Assembly (NCBI GenBank): GCA_030765055.1
Contig: CM060958.1
Span: forward strand, 84,499,494 to 84,563,493
DNA length: 64,000 nucleotides
Source: Mantis religiosa
Lineage: Eukaryota; Arthropoda; Insecta; Mantodea; Mantidae
Direction of reading: 5' to 3'
The notes beneath the pieces are model-generated. The model saw only the letters and a program-made list of their open reading frames with translations, had not been told where the DNA came from and did not search any database. Positions 1-11,883 of the stretch are shown one piece after another. Every line of letters begins with the position of its first letter. Position 1 is the stretch's first letter. The translations under genes were made by a program, and so were the position numbers.

Positions 1-595
1 GTAAGCAGTTTTATATTAATACCTTACGGAGTTTCTCAAAGGCAGCTTTAGCAATACCGCGAGACTGAGGACAACGTTACTGAAATTTCATATATTAAAG
101 TATGTGAATGTTCCAAGGTATTATTGCGAGCTTCCAACTTGCTATAATAGCAGATATTTTGGAGAATGGTTATGGATGTCAGTCTTGGATGCCAACATTA
201 GCAAAACATCCCTGTGCAGTGGTAATGTTGCTTGCATCTTCTGCATCTAAGGAGTATTACCCTGTTTTTAGAACTGTTCTGCATAGTATGACAGTCTTTA
301 ACCAAGAACGCCATCGAGTTAAAACTGGCTGAAGGTACAAATTTGGAGGGACTCATGAAGTTTTCGAACTCTAATTGGCGACAGTACAAACACCTCTTTA
401 CGTAGAGACAAGAATATCCTATTTCAGGGGGACGATGTAAACTGAATGGCAAAATGATGGCTATGCGTGAAAATTTGCTTTTAAATTTACACGATTTGGA
501 AAAATAAGCCGTTTTAATTAAAAAAAAACACAAAATAAGTAAGCAAACCCATAAAAAAGCATTTATAAGCATTTCGCTTAGTAATCTGGGATGCA
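1..595. other. no gene seen
   Basis: AT-rich DNA left of the mariner. Open frames on both strands (up to 132 codons) show no recognisable domain. Confidence 0.4.
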
Positions 596-1907
596 TGAGG
601 GTAGGTCAAAGAGTAATGCCTCCTATTTTTTTCCCTTAAACAATTGGCGCAATTCCTCAAACCTTCTTCTCCAATCCCCTGCAGTAGTAACTTTCTAAAT
701 CAACAGGTGGCAGCACTGCATCCTCTTGCAAAATGGCTGACATCGACATTCGTATTAGCCAGCGTTCTGTGATTGAATTTTTGACTGCGGAAGGTGAAAC
801 GTCAATTCGCATTCACGAAAGGCTAAAAATGTGTATGGTGATGCAACGGTGGATGTCAACGCTGTTAGACGATGGGTTCGTCGCTGTAACAAGCTGAAGG
901 GCAAACACCATTGGCAGATGAAAAGCGAAGTGGCAGGCCGGTGACTGTAATGACTCCATGCAACATTCAGCTAGTCGATGGCATCATTCGTGGTGATCGC
1001 CGGGTAACAACAGGTGAACTGTGTCGCATTACCTCCCTCAGTAAAGGCAGTGTGATGACGATTATTCAACAACTGGGCTACTCAAAAGTTTGTTCATGTT
1101 GGGTACCAAGAATGTTAACCGCCCAAAACAAAGAAACAAGGAAAACAATAGCCTCCGAACACTTTCAGCGCTTCAATTTGGAGGGAGAGGAGTTTCTGGA
1201 AAAAATTGTTACTGGAGACGAAACCTGGCTTCATTTTTTTGAACCTCAACCAAAGAGGCAGTCAATGGAATGGCATCACTCAACGTCACCGAAGGAAAAA
1301 AAATTAAAAAAACTCAGTGGTCGGCAGGGAAAGTTATGGCGACAGTGTTTTTGGATGCAGAGGGTATGCTTATGATTGACTTTTTGGAGCAGGGATGCAC
1401 AATAAATTCTGTCCAATATGTCAGAACTCTCAAAAAGCTGAAAGCAAGTCTTCGCCGAGTTCGCCCAACGAAAACTATGCCGGATGTTCTTTCTTTTGCA
1501 TGACAATGCAAGACCACACACCAGCCGTTACACCACTGCAGAAATTGAGAAATTGGGATGGCAAGTCTTACCTCACCCCCCATACATCCCTGGCCTGGCA
1601 CCATCAGACTTCCATCTGTTCGGGCCACTAAAGGAAGCTCATCGTGGGATCCATTTTGAAGATGAGGAGGCTGTGAAAACGTCCGTGCGTCAGTGGCTTA
1701 GGAAGCAAGACCGTGTGTTTTACCACACTGGAATACATGCCCTAGTTAAAAGGTGGACCAAAACTGTGGAAAAGGACGGAGATTATATTGAATAGTGACA
1801 AATTAATCGTCAATGTTGCAGTTTTCAAGCTATGTAAATTGGGTTCAATTTTCTTGGCCATTAAATGAGAAAAAATATAGGAGGCATTACTTTTTGACCC
1901 ACCCTCG
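596..1907 (+). mobile_element. mariner (DD34D) transposon, decayed, full length
   Basis: About 1.3 kb, the usual mariner length. The ends are inverted repeats of about 30 bp with roughly three mismatches; the right end read inward begins CGAGGGTGGGTCAAAAAGTA. A TA follows the right end (1908-1909) and CA precedes the left end, consistent with a mutated TA target duplication. Inside is one transposase reading frame broken by several shifts (separate entry). Mariner elements move DNA by cut-and-paste; this copy is dead. Confidence 0.93.
733..1795 (+). pseudogene. mariner transposase pseudogene
   Basis: The frame starts at ATG 733 and ends at TAG 1793-1795. It can only be followed by changing frame about four times: near 830, near 905, near 1300 and near 1480. 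Visible parts in order are an N-terminal helix-turn-helix region (733-1100), the first catalytic Asp in VTGDETWLHF (about 1220), the second in LLHDNARPH (about 1500) and the third in GLAPSDFHLF (about 1607). The second and third Asp are separated by 34 residues, the DD34D signature of mariner. The C-terminus (HALVKRWTKTVEKDGDYIE) looks complete. With several frameshifts it cannot make active transposase. Confidence 0.92.
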
Positions 1908-1909
1908 TA

Positions 1910-3599
1910 ATCATCAGCCTCATTAGGGAAACTAGGGTCACTCTCCACTGGGTCAAGGGTCATGATGCAGGGCTACAAGAGAATGAAAGCCAGCTATCTC
2001 AGCAGCTGCAGGAGCATACATGATTACAAATCCATTCCCTTAACCTGGAGCAAACAGCTGTTAAAGGACTACTATACTACGATTTGGAATTTTATCTATA
2101 CCAAATCCAATGATGCCTTCCATACCAATCTTTTCATACCCAACATATTTTACAGATAGTCGTTTTCTCTCTGGTCCAATCACATAACAACCCAGTTTCT
2201 TACATATCATTGCCGTTTTCAATCCTACCTCCACAAAATGAACATGAAAGCCTAACTATTACGTAGCTACCCTGATAATCCTCCACAGACGGTTCGACAT
2301 TTGATGACAGGCACTCTGTAACGAAGAGATCGACCACCTGTATTAAGTAGTATACCTATACAGCTCCCCTGCCAGTGGCTTTGAAGACTCAATTCAACAC
2401 AGTGAAGGCTTCATCTTCCACATTCCTGAATAAAACTATATAATTTGTAGAACAGATGTAAATAATACGTTATATACCTATAGGTGAAACACGGGTTGCA
2501 AATAATTTGTTTAAATAAAAAAGCGGAACGCCTTGGAGTTATTTAGCTCGACAACTAAATATTAACAAGTAAAAATTAAGTAAAGATGAGGTAAGTTTTA
2601 AATAATGAAATTCAAGTGTCTAATAAGATCAGAATTTAATATCTTCATGTATATAGGATATGTGTTAAAATAGGCAAAATACGGTGCTGGGTTAGATATC
2701 CAGGAAATAGAAAATGTCCATGATGACACCTGCAATGTTAACCCGAGTAGTTAACAATAATGGAGGAGATGGACAAATTATTCTTTCATCACAAGACCTT
2801 TGTCTAACTTTTGGGCTACACATTATAGCAGTGTCTCTCAAATGATAGGTAAATAATGTTACTGGATGTGTATTATGGAAAATAAAATCTACATAGAGGC
2901 AGGAAAGTAGCATACGACACGAAGCACAACACAAACATGTGTTGGGAGTGTAATTCCATCCGTCTTTGTATTATCTTGACAGTACCTGACTTCCAAGACC
3001 AGCAAGAAACAAAACCAGTTCATTATGATACATATCGTCTCTTTCTGGCATGTTGTGCATTACTGAAACTGTATATGTCAACTACTTGTAGTTAGCTGAA
3101 AGTTTATTAATTTTCCAATATAATCAAATAATTATACGTAGTACAACATTAATTTTTATATTTGTATGTACCTATTTTTAAGAAAATAATTGTCAAAAGT
3201 TAACAGTTTAAAGGTAAAATTTAAGAAAATAAGATCACAAGAAAATGTAATTTTAAAACTGGACGATATTGGCACACACCTAAGCACGTTCAGGTAGATT
3301 TAAGTTAAACGAAAACTTCGCGAGATACCAGAAATGTGTCTGGTGTAGCACAAAAGAGCCCGGAATTTTAGATTTTGACCTTATTTCACCCGAAAAAAAA
3401 ACTCGAATGAGGGCTTGACATCTAAAATAGCTTAAATAGCTGCTTAGTCACTTTTTGAAACAAGGAATGTTATTTTCCGATTTTCAAAGTTAATTTGAAA
3501 GGTCATATTCGAGGATAGATTAATAAAACAAGTGAAATTCACCCTTAAATGACATTCATCTCGATAAGGAAAAGATGTACGGGTAAATCAGCCCGACCG
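1910..3599. other. no gene or element recognised
   Basis: AT-rich non-coding sequence; only short open frames without motifs. Confidence 0.4.
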
Positions 3600-3856
3600 A
3601 GTTTCGAATTCTGTTCCTCCAGAATTCTGTTCTGTTACAATGCTGAGCACTTCAATGCCATTTTAAAAAAGTCAATGAATTAGATGAAACAGAAGCGTCC
3701 TCCATTGCCAAAGCTAAAAGATCACTCGAATTTTACATTTTTGCAGCTTCTCTTGCTTATATTAACATGCATTTTGGTTGTATACCAAAAACTATTCTCC
3801 CATTGGAAAGTACTACTTAGCCACTGAAAGGTGCTATATATATATATAATTGACAA

Positions 3857-4617
3857 CAGGGGTGGCTTCTGAAGTAGTGCCGCTGTGCCATGGCACCATC
3901 TGTATCAAAACGAAAGAAAGAGAAGTGTATAGGAATTGCGCAAAAACGATTGTTTCTGAGTATCTGCTCCCTTGTGTGAATAGGCACGTTAAATACAAGA
4001 GCTCTGTCCTGATTGTTTTCCGTGGCTTGGTGCCGATTCCAGAACGGCACCGTCTACGCTCATAAGCGCCTGTGTTAAGGGCCAGAATGTCTTCTTATAC
4101 ACGGCTTCTTATGGGAGCAGGTAGTGCCGAGACTTCTCTGGCGCATAACTTACGCTTTATCCGCTAGAGTGCAGTAAAGCACGGGACTTAAGATAACTGT
4201 CTCTCTGTCGCGAAATTGTACACGAACGCTTCTGATCACATTCTCCATGAATTGTATTATCAAGCTTTTACTGTGCTCGTTACACCTGTGCGTAACAAGA
4301 GTACGGATTAATAAATATCTATTTCCGTTTCCCTGTGCGTTCTGTTTGGTACAGTATATTATAAAATAGAATGGATTATTGATAAGATTAACTAAATCGT
4401 TCGAAATTGGTACACATATTTATATTTTAACAACCCTTATTTATGTATTTACTATTTATTTATTCATTAATTTATTATTTATTAATTCATTATTTATTTA
4501 TTCATTTATTACTTATTCATTTATTTATGGATTTATTTAATTTATGTATTTATTCATTCGTTTATTCATTTATTTATTTATGGCATCGCCAATACAATAC
4601 CTCACCGGCCGCCCCTG
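3857..4617. mobile_element. non-autonomous hAT element (761 bp)
   Basis: Bounded by a perfect 8-bp direct repeat ATTGACAA (3849-3856 and 4618-4625), the target-duplication length of hAT elements. The ends are short inverted repeats: CAGGGGTGGC on the left and, read inward, CAGGGGCGGC on the right. CAGGG-type ends are typical of hAT. The interior has no hAT transposase that I recognise. Its last 150 bp are a TTTA/TTCA-type simple repeat. Confidence 0.8.
4432..4582. repeat. imperfect (TTTA)n/(TTCA)n simple repeat
   Basis: Interrupted tetranucleotide repeat of TTTA and TTCA type lying inside the non-autonomous hAT element just before its right end. Confidence 0.9.
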
Positions 4618-5475
4618 ATTGACAATGTTTCAAGCAAAGAATACCTGAACCAGTAGGAAACCATCTTCGAAGTTGCAGAAAATTATTTATTCAACAAAAT
4701 CCTGGTTTTGAAGACATGAAAATCATAAACGCAATATTGCAGGGAGAAAAGTATACAGGAAAGCTACCCCTGGAACCTGTTGCAATGGTATCAACGCTAC
4801 AATGACGTCATGGTCTGTTGAAAGAATGTTTTAGTCATACAAGAATGTGTTGCGTGACAATAGGAAATCCTTCACTGCAGAAAATTTGAGCATGTGTGTA
4901 TGTTACTATCTTACTGCAATGTAAACTTTATTCTGTGCGTTCTTCGATGAATACCTTTGAAAATTTTGTGTAATAAGTTCTTGAGTAAATCATATAAATA
5001 AATAGCAGAAAAGGAAAATTATAAATACATGTACTGATAAATAATCAAAACATTTAAAAAATCTATTTTAATCAAGACCTACATATTTTAACCATATAAG
5101 AACCTAAAATGAAGGAAGATCCTACCTAAATATCCCAGCCATAATGATAAGTATTGTTCTTGCTATTATAATCTCAAGTATTCTGGATGTTGATACATGT
5201 TGTATGGAAAATAGCTATCGAATGTAAAGTTGCATATCCATTAGGCCTTCGGTTCAGGCAAAGCAAATTTCCACAAGAATGGAACAAGGTAGGCTACTTT
5301 CTGAGAAATGTTTGTATGTTGTTTTAGTATCATTGGGTTAATTATGTGTTGCTGTGTTCTATATGATCACTTCCGTTTTAAATGTGTTTGGGAGAATGCG
5401 GTGTAATATATTGTTAGTTTTACAATAATTTTCCTTGAATTTTGTTTGTATCTTTAGATGCATAGATTGCGAATA

Positions 5476-6019
5476 CTGAGCGGAATACCTCAGGCAGTTT
5501 CGTCTGTGGACCGCATCAGAGGCCCGGGTTCGATTCCCATGGCCAACCCATTTGACCCTGTGGTTTTCCGGGTCGCCAGGTGAATGCTGGGTAGGTTAAT
5601 TACTTCCCCGAATTTCCTGTCTCTGCACTTCATCTCCATTATCATTTCACATCATCTCTCATCTGGTGGCCTCATTCAGGATAGAAGTGTTGGCAGGTGT
5701 TTCGGCGCTGCATGGCAGGATGATATGCTCTGAGTGAACCACTTCCTCCTCCGGTAGGTCGGTTGCGGTCTCCAAACCGCTTCCAAATCACAGTATAGTA
5801 ATGTCCGTTGTCTTGGCCTGCCGGGGGAGGATTCCATCTAATAAAAATGTAGGGACCCTGCCCTCTGCACTGTTGCATTTCCTCGGGAAGGCCGCCCTCT
5901 GTCTCCTCGCCTCATCCTTCCTCCTGGGGAGCCCCGGTTAGAGGGATAGGTACAATAGATCAAGACTGGTCGCAGTGTCGAATCCATTCCGTAGTAATCC
6001 TAATTCTTATCCTTATACT
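5476..6019 (+). mobile_element. SINE-C copy, complete (544 bp)
   Basis: A tRNA-like head carries a box B-like GGGTTCGATTCCC near 5525. A conserved body follows, with blocks such as CATGGCAGGATGATATGCTC and CCTGCCCTCTGCACTGT that recur at 29.7, 33.7 and 48.5 kb. It is bounded by a 12-bp target duplication with one mismatch, AGATTGCGAATA (5464-5475) and AGATCGCGAATA (6020-6031), which fixes both ends. Retroposed, presumably by a LINE; no coding capacity. Confidence 0.82.
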
Positions 6020-6031
6020 AGATCGCGAATA

Positions 6032-7319
6032 TTCACTTCGCATACCTTTTTCTTAAGATAAGAAAAATCAATTGGTATTAAGTCTTGCAAAGATGGAGAA
6101 CATTCTTTGAAGCATCTCCCGACTACGGAAGTTTTCAAGTCAAACTACACTGGGGTAGGACGTGATAGAGCACTAATCTGTATAAATAATTCTGGTCTTT
6201 CATTTAGAAAATTCAATTCCAACATAAGATTATTTCGTAACATCTGAAGACCTATTTCTCCATCCACATTTGAAGAAAACAACTGTTCGAACAATGTGGC
6301 CATTCCAAGATCCTCGCCATAACGTGATATGCTCCTTGTACTTCCACTGTACCAAAGTGAGTTTGGACGCTTCTGTTGATTTCTTCCGTAAAATTCGTCT
6401 CTTCTCTTTCCTGAGGAACGTTTCGTCACCACGAATCCCACTGAGGAATCATTCACACATTTTCATTTTATAACCTGAATCATCAGATGAATGATCCAGA
6501 ATTTGGAGCCTGTGCCAATGGAATCTTTCTTGTTTTTTGACGTTTATTGCATACCTCCCTTTCGACTTTCGTGTAGCTTAGAAATACTTTACGAACTTTA
6601 AGATATATTCTAGCTGGATGTCCCGATCTGGACAAAGCATTGAGTGATTCCGTTGTCTTCAAATTCTCCAGTAACCGATATGGCATGCTTTGTCTCACAC
6701 TTCTGTCCGGATGTTATCTCTCTGTGACCAAACTTCACGCCCACATAGCAAATACATGATCTCAATAAGTTCGCCCGCATCAGCATGATTCATCTAAAGG
6801 AAAAAAATGTGATGGACTATAATGCAGAGTTTATTGGGGTAATATTTATTGCTTAGGTTAGCAAGAAAGCAACTGGCTCTGGACCGTGGCGTTAATAGAA
6901 ACCCGTTTTGAATATCAGTGTGCCTATCTATTCTTGCAGCACATTCCTTCATGACTGATGGCCTAATGTGCAGCAGTAGGTTATTGTAAATGCGCTTACC
7001 AACGTGACAGTCACGCCTGAATCTCATTTGTATTGAAACAAACAGCTCGCTTATTGAAATTCCTAATCGATAACAAGTCGAGCAGAAAAAGGTTCAAATG
7101 TTGACGTGCAGGTGTGTTGACGTGCACTTGTTAAATTTGTTACGTCAGAGCTGGTGATATATTTGAGTGAAGAGTATCAAAGACAAGGCAGATCAATTCA
7201 GTTGTCATATCCAAGGAACATACAATATATTATGTCTGTCTCGGGAGAATGAAGGTGAGAAGTGAGGTGACCCCATGTAAATTTTATTAAAAAATTATAC
7301 TTCATGGCAGAGCGTTGAT
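6032..7319. other. unrecognised; three short minus-strand frames
   Basis: Minus-strand frames at 6145-6456, 6483-6698 and 6794-7027 follow one another and may be debris of one old coding element, but no motif is recognisable. Confidence 0.25.
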
Positions 7320-7400
7320 GCGTATTGACCTTCTGTGGCGAGCGCCTGCATTCGATTGTTATCTTGTTTACTGAAAGAGCGAAATACAAGTAACCTGGAG
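7320..7400. repeat. unnamed dispersed repeat H, copy 1
   Basis: A segment around GCATTCGATTGTTATCTTG followed by GTTTACTGAAAG resembles 29065-29150 (GCATTCGTTTGTTATCTG, GTTTACTAGAAT). About 80 bp can be aligned by eye. Origin unknown. Confidence 0.5.
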
Positions 7401-7435
7401 TGTAGAAGCTGACGAAATATAAATAAAGCACTTGG

Positions 7436-7594
<159 letters not shown>

Positions 7595-7827
7595 GTGTAT
7601 GTGCGTGTTAATGTGTGTGCTTTTATGAAAAATTAAACCAGTTATGCACACAAATGTGAATCACCACTTCAGCCATCCGTTTTCTTGCTTGACACAAAAG
7701 GATTTTCTTTCTACTTGTCACAATATTCAACTTTGGAACGCCACAAGTGAACTTGGGAATACTACAGTTTTCGAAATCCACGATGGCTCCTTGTAGTATC
7801 CGTATTTGCTTTTTAGGCTTTTTATCG

Positions 7828-8613
7828 CGTTTTACTGACCGTATTTTAATTTATACTGATAGCTCCAAGTGCCCTGATGGAGTCGGATGTGCATTTGTCT
7901 ACGGAACCGAACCTTCTACATTCGGTTTCCGTAGCTGCACCTCTATTTTTAACGCCGAGCAATTTTATTTGTACGCCGACGGAAGCTGGGTGACAGCCTC
8001 ATTCTTACGGACTCCCTTAGTGCCGTTCAAAGTCTCCGTCAGTTATACAGCCCTCACACTATTGTACAACGTATCCAGGATGCCCTCCACGATTTGCATG
8101 CCTCTGGCGTTAGCGTAGTATGTGGATGGGTTCCTGGCCACACGGGACTGACGGGGAATGAACTAGCTGATTCGGCAGCTAAGGCTGCTACCACACGGCG
8201 CAAAACACATCCCATTCGTGAGCTCGGATGACTTTCGGCTCGTTCTGCGGAGAGCGGTACTCTCGTGCTGGCGCGATGAGTGATCTGCTCTCCGCGGCAA
8301 CAAACTAAGGGAGGTGAAGGAGTTTCCGATACCCTGGGCCACTTCCTCTCGTACACCCCGTAGAGAGGAAGTGATTCTTGCTCTGGCCACTGCGTTTTTA
8401 GCCATAGCCACTTTTTAAACCGGCGTCCTGCTCCGATCTGCCCACTGTGGTGACGCCCTTTCGGCACACCACGTTATTTTAGCCTGCTTTAACCTGGCAC
8501 GCCTCCGCCAGTCTCTCCAGCTGCGAGCCCTCTTGGCAGAGGTTCTGGCGGACGACCAGCAAGCGGTGGCCAAAGTTTTTAGATTTTTATCCATTGTTAA
8601 TTTTATCATATAG
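7828..8613 (+). pseudogene. LINE ORF2 C-terminal remnant: RNase H plus zinc-knuckle region
   Basis: The translation begins in an RNase H fold with catalytic-type motifs ILIYTDSSK, SIFNAEQF, LILTDSLSAVQSL and GWVPGHTGLTGNELAD, in the order expected for an RNase H domain located after the reverse transcriptase of a LINE. After a divergent stretch comes a Cys/His segment (PICPLCGDAL, HVILACFNLAR) and a tail ending at TAG 8611-8613. At least three frame changes are needed (near 7970, 8230 and 8450). The endonuclease and reverse transcriptase parts are missing, as in a 5'-truncated insertion. I-like or Jockey-like clades are possible; I cannot choose. Confidence 0.82.
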
Positions 8614-8696
8614 CCAAATATCTCTTTTAACATGTTTAACTTTTTATCATTTTAATGCTTGACTTGTTTACTTGTACGTATATTTTAGTCATGATT

Positions 8697-9042
8697 TTTA
8701 TTTATATTTATTCCTAATGGCATTTCATGTTTTAATTTTATGAGAATATTGTCCATATAAATGTTAAACAATAACGTAGATAAACTACATCCTTGTCCTA
8801 AACCATTATTAATTATATCTTTTGATAATCGTCCATTCTTAAAACTATTTTTATTTTTGTTTCTTGATATAAGTTCATGAGTACATTTATCAATTGTTTT
8901 GAATATCCTTTCTTGCCTAATATTTTCCAGAGTCTAGTCCTGTTCACCTTATCAGAGGCCTTTTCCAAATCTACAAAGGCTATATGTGTTTCTAAATTAT
9001 CTTCTCTTTTCAATAATTTGGTTAATAGAAAATATAACTGTG
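8697..9042 (-). pseudogene. LINE reverse transcriptase fragment
   Basis: Read on the minus strand the frame gives KREDNLETHIAFVDLEKASD, then KVNRTRLWKILGKKGYSKQL and, after a shift, GQGCSLSTLLFNIYMDNI. These are reverse transcriptase core motifs of a LINE: FVDxxKAFD with the first catalytic Asp, then QGCxLSPxLFNIY. The YxDD box is not found downstream, so the piece is truncated at both ends. It lies tail-to-tail with the RNase H remnant at 7828-8613 and seems to be a separate insertion. Confidence 0.8.
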
Positions 9043-9296
9043 AAAGATAGATGAAACAAGTCTAAAGAAAAAATTTTTAAGTGGACACGTTTTTGCTTTG
9101 TTCGGGCCACGCCGTCGTTACCCACAGCACATGTGATTTGAATCTCATAGAAAGAGCTTAGGCCAATATGAAGTGAGTGAATGGATAAAGCAAAGTAACA
9201 ACTGACATTGCACGAGTAACGCTTGAGGGAATACCCCTTGTGAGTGAAACAGACTGGCGGAGTTTAGAGTGGAAATCATTGACAGTATTCTTTCAG

Positions 9297-9535
9297 CCCG
9301 CTTTGGTAGCCAGATGGTAACATGTCTGCCTCATGTTAAAGAAGCCCCAAGTTCGAATCCCTGAAAGGGTGAGATATCTGGATAAGGGTTTTCCCGGGAT
9401 TTTCCTTTATCCTGAAAGATGAATGTCTGGCAGCTCTTACCTCTGTTGACCCTAGGCTCATTAGAGCATCATTCTACCCATTTCAATCATCGTCCGGTAT
9501 GACAGCTTTGGAGGGCGTAAATTGACGATCTTGCT
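9297..9535 (+). mobile_element. SINE-E copy
   Basis: tRNA-like head (TTTGGTAGCCAGATGGTAAC; box B-like AAGTTCGAATCCC) followed by the family body TTTATCCTGAAAGATGAATG and a tail related to TTGGAGGACGTTAA. Other copies lie at 24373, 31025, 45373 and 53424. Confidence 0.75.
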
Positions 9536-9607
9536 GCTTAAGAGAACTTCTGCCCTAAAACACAGACCATACCGAGCGAAGACTGCCATCGTCGATCTAA
9601 TCGACGC

Positions 9608-10568
9608 AATGTTTGTGAGGCTGTAAATCTATGTTCGAAACATTTTAAAGGGATACCTTTTATGACAATGAAAAGAGCAAACCTTCTTCTTTCTAACGGT
9701 GTGTGTTTTGGTTATTAAAAATGACTTTTTGTTATTTAAAGGACCGGTTTCCAACTCTCACAAATATACTATAGTTTGTCGATATCCTGTTCAGTTTTGT
9801 TTATAACCTCTAAAAATGAACATGGCAAGTTATTCTAGCGATGTTTTGTGCCAGGAAGAGATGACAGTTACTTCATATTAGGACGAATGTGGCTAGGAAT
9901 GCTTAACTTCGAGAATTAGGGTTTATCTTTTTTAATTAATGTTTTATGCTTTAATTTCGGAACACATACGTGATTATTATAATTATTTTCATGTTAATAT
10001 ATGTAAACAGAGAATTCTTAGATTCGCAGTACCTTACTACTATAACTAGTTTTGCATATCCGCGACGATAGACCAAGAGTATATACCTATATTCTTGATG
10101 CGAAACACCCTAAAATCATCGATACTGGCGAGTTAAATTTTGCGTATCTTTTATTTAACGTGAGACAGATATTGATATGTGTTTATAACTATTTAATTTG
10201 TAATTGAGTACATTTTTGCAATTCTAAATATCATTCGCATTATTTCATAAGAAATATGTATCTAACATTTCATTTCAAATTACAATAACTAAATTACTAC
10301 TCCTTGTCGTTATAATTAAACATGCGGTAGATGTATATTTGCTATCTGATGATTCTGTTAATTAATAGAGTATTCTACAGAAATTTATTGGCAAAATTCA
10401 CATTTTCCTTTTTTTAATTTTGATTTAAAATTACATTTGTTGTGATTTGTGTTCTAGAAGCTAATATTATCTATCATACGTAGCAGGCTGGCCCTTTTCA
10501 CAGCTGCTGACATATTTCATCATCTTCAAGGATTGGGCCCTGTGACCCATTTCGTTCTCCACAAAGCC
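9608..10568. other. no gene or element recognised
   Basis: Very AT-rich sequence with no motif-bearing frame. Confidence 0.4.
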
Positions 10569-10682
10569 TACTGATCCTTCCAGCGTAGAGCTAGGCGTCC
10601 CACATCTGTCTTTCCCTTCGGCATATAATCTAAAATTCTTCTTGGAAGTCGTTCCGCGACCATTCTTAAATCTTTTAATGAG
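10569..10682 (-). pseudogene. LINE ORF2 extreme C-terminal fragment
   Basis: The minus-strand translation reads RMVAERLPRRILDYMPKGK and then TDVGRLALRWKDQ. This matches the RxPKxILxYxPxGxRxxGRPxxRWxDQ block found after the reverse transcriptase domain in many insect LINEs. Only about 38 codons survive. A second fragment of this type is at 61225-61420. Confidence 0.65.
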
Positions 10683-10689
10683 AATTGTA

Positions 10690-11150
10690 AGTTCCTTTTT
10701 ACTGGATTGGGTTACCAGCGCAATGCTGAACCTCCATCCTGGAGGGGCTGGTTTTATATCGGAGTTGTCCTCTGCTAGATGAGCTGTCTTACTGGACTTC
10801 GAACCTCATCTGTCCGTTCCTAATGTTATTATCTCCATTAGGAGGGATGCCTCTTCTGCGACTTCGCCGTAGTGAAGAACTTCTTCTCCGCCGAAAATCC
10901 CGTTGAGGTCTTCACACTTAACCCTGTATATGGCGCCCTTTGACCAGTGAGCAACTGTACTCCCAATATTTATTTCCCCTCGAGAGCTCGAGTAGCCCAG
11001 ATATACCCCTAGGCACTGGGTTGGCTAACTGCAACCGTAAGGTTGGGCAATGGGGTCGCCACGTCCCTACGCCAAGCTGACATATTTGAAGTTGGCAATT
11101 AAACACCGAGCGGGCACCGTCGATCTAATTCGACGTGCGGCAGCAAGAGG
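10690..11150. other. GC-richer unrecognised repeat-like segment
   Basis: This stretch is clearly less AT-rich than its surroundings and holds phrases typical of old retroelement debris. No protein motif is visible. Its right end, around GTCGATCTAATTCGACG (11117-11133), resembles a piece at 9588-9606. Confidence 0.35.
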
Positions 11151-11522
11151 GTTAAAATGATAGTATTCTCATTTTACCGGAAGATAAGTTGGAATACATC
11201 ACTTCCTCCACTTAATTGTAACTAATAGAGAAAGTAAAAATATATGTTGCACTCGAATCTTTTTATTTACTCGCCGTTGTACAAACTATACTTTAAAACG
11301 CTTATGCGCGATTTCACCAACAGATGTTAAAATCGATGTTAACAAATGCATCGTAACAATTATTACAGAGTTAACAAAAGTTTTAACATTCTTGCATTTC
11401 ACCAACTAATTTTATGCAAAGTTAACAAACATGTGTTAAAGCGAAGAGATTTGTAAATATTGCATATACAGAAGGCTGTGGATGCGCTTTTGTTTTTATT
11501 TTCGTTTAAAACAGCTGAAAAA

Positions 11523-11883
11523 ATGGCGAGAGAACAAAGTCAGAAGAGAAGCCGTAGAAAGATTTCTCATCAATGGAGAAAGAGCTGTTAGTTGAATTAG
11601 TAAGTATACCTATCCTACGGATATCGTGGAAAACAAGAGGACGGATGCGATAAATGTGAAAGAGAAAGATAATGACGTGGGAGAAGATGGAAATGAGTTT
11701 AATTCGAAAGCAAACGTCACAACCAGAAGTACGAAGCAACTTCGTCACTATTACGTAAATTTAAAACGAACTGCGAAGAAGGAGCGAAGTGACGAGTCAC
11801 TTGAACGTTTCAAGATGGGAGTTGGGACAGTGTATTATCCACATAATTCAGTGAATTATAAAATCACAAAGTTATTAGGGTAA
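11523..11883 (+). pseudogene. Myb/SANT-like protein of the Harbinger element, broken
   Basis: After ATG 11523 (MAREQSQKRSRRK), two frame changes lead into SMEKELLVELVSKY-like and then ENKRTDAINVKEKDNDVGED and STKQLRHYYVNLKRTAKKE. This pattern is that of Myb/SANT-like DNA-binding domains: a conserved ENKxTD, a spaced WEEIxxxFN (here degraded to GEDGNEFN) and KQLRxxYxNLKxxAKKE. Such a protein accompanies the transposase in PIF/Harbinger elements and is thought to help it bind DNA and enter the nucleus. The reading frame runs into the pogo-like insertion at 11875. Confidence 0.68.

Larger units (their letters stand above)
3600..4930 (+). pseudogene. CGGBP1-like / hAT-derived protein remnant, split by a hAT insertion
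   Basis: Two pieces of one decayed coding region flank an inserted element (3857-4617). The first piece (about 3615-3800) reads NAEHFNAILKKVNELDETEA and then SIAKAKRSLEF. The second (4618-4925) contains VGNHLRSCRKLFIQQNPGFE in one frame and SYKNVLRDNRKSFTAENLSM in another. That last block matches the C-terminal motif of CGG-binding-protein-1-like and hAT-derived proteins (ERSFSxYKxxLxDNRxxFTxEN). Stop codons and shifts show it is dead. A related remnant lies at 17299-17601 on the other strand. Family assignment rests on motif resemblance only. Confidence 0.68.

Noticed and set aside
198..596. 132-codon minus-strand gene
   Set aside because: No recognisable domain and it runs into the mariner end; chance frame.
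4072..4354. Solo LTR (TG start, AATAAAT, CA end)
   Set aside because: No target duplication, and the segment lies wholly within the hAT element defined by its own 8-bp duplication and inverted ends.
6145..7027. A gene made of three consecutive minus-strand frames
   Set aside because: No shared domain or splice pattern could be seen; kept only as an unrecognised stretch.
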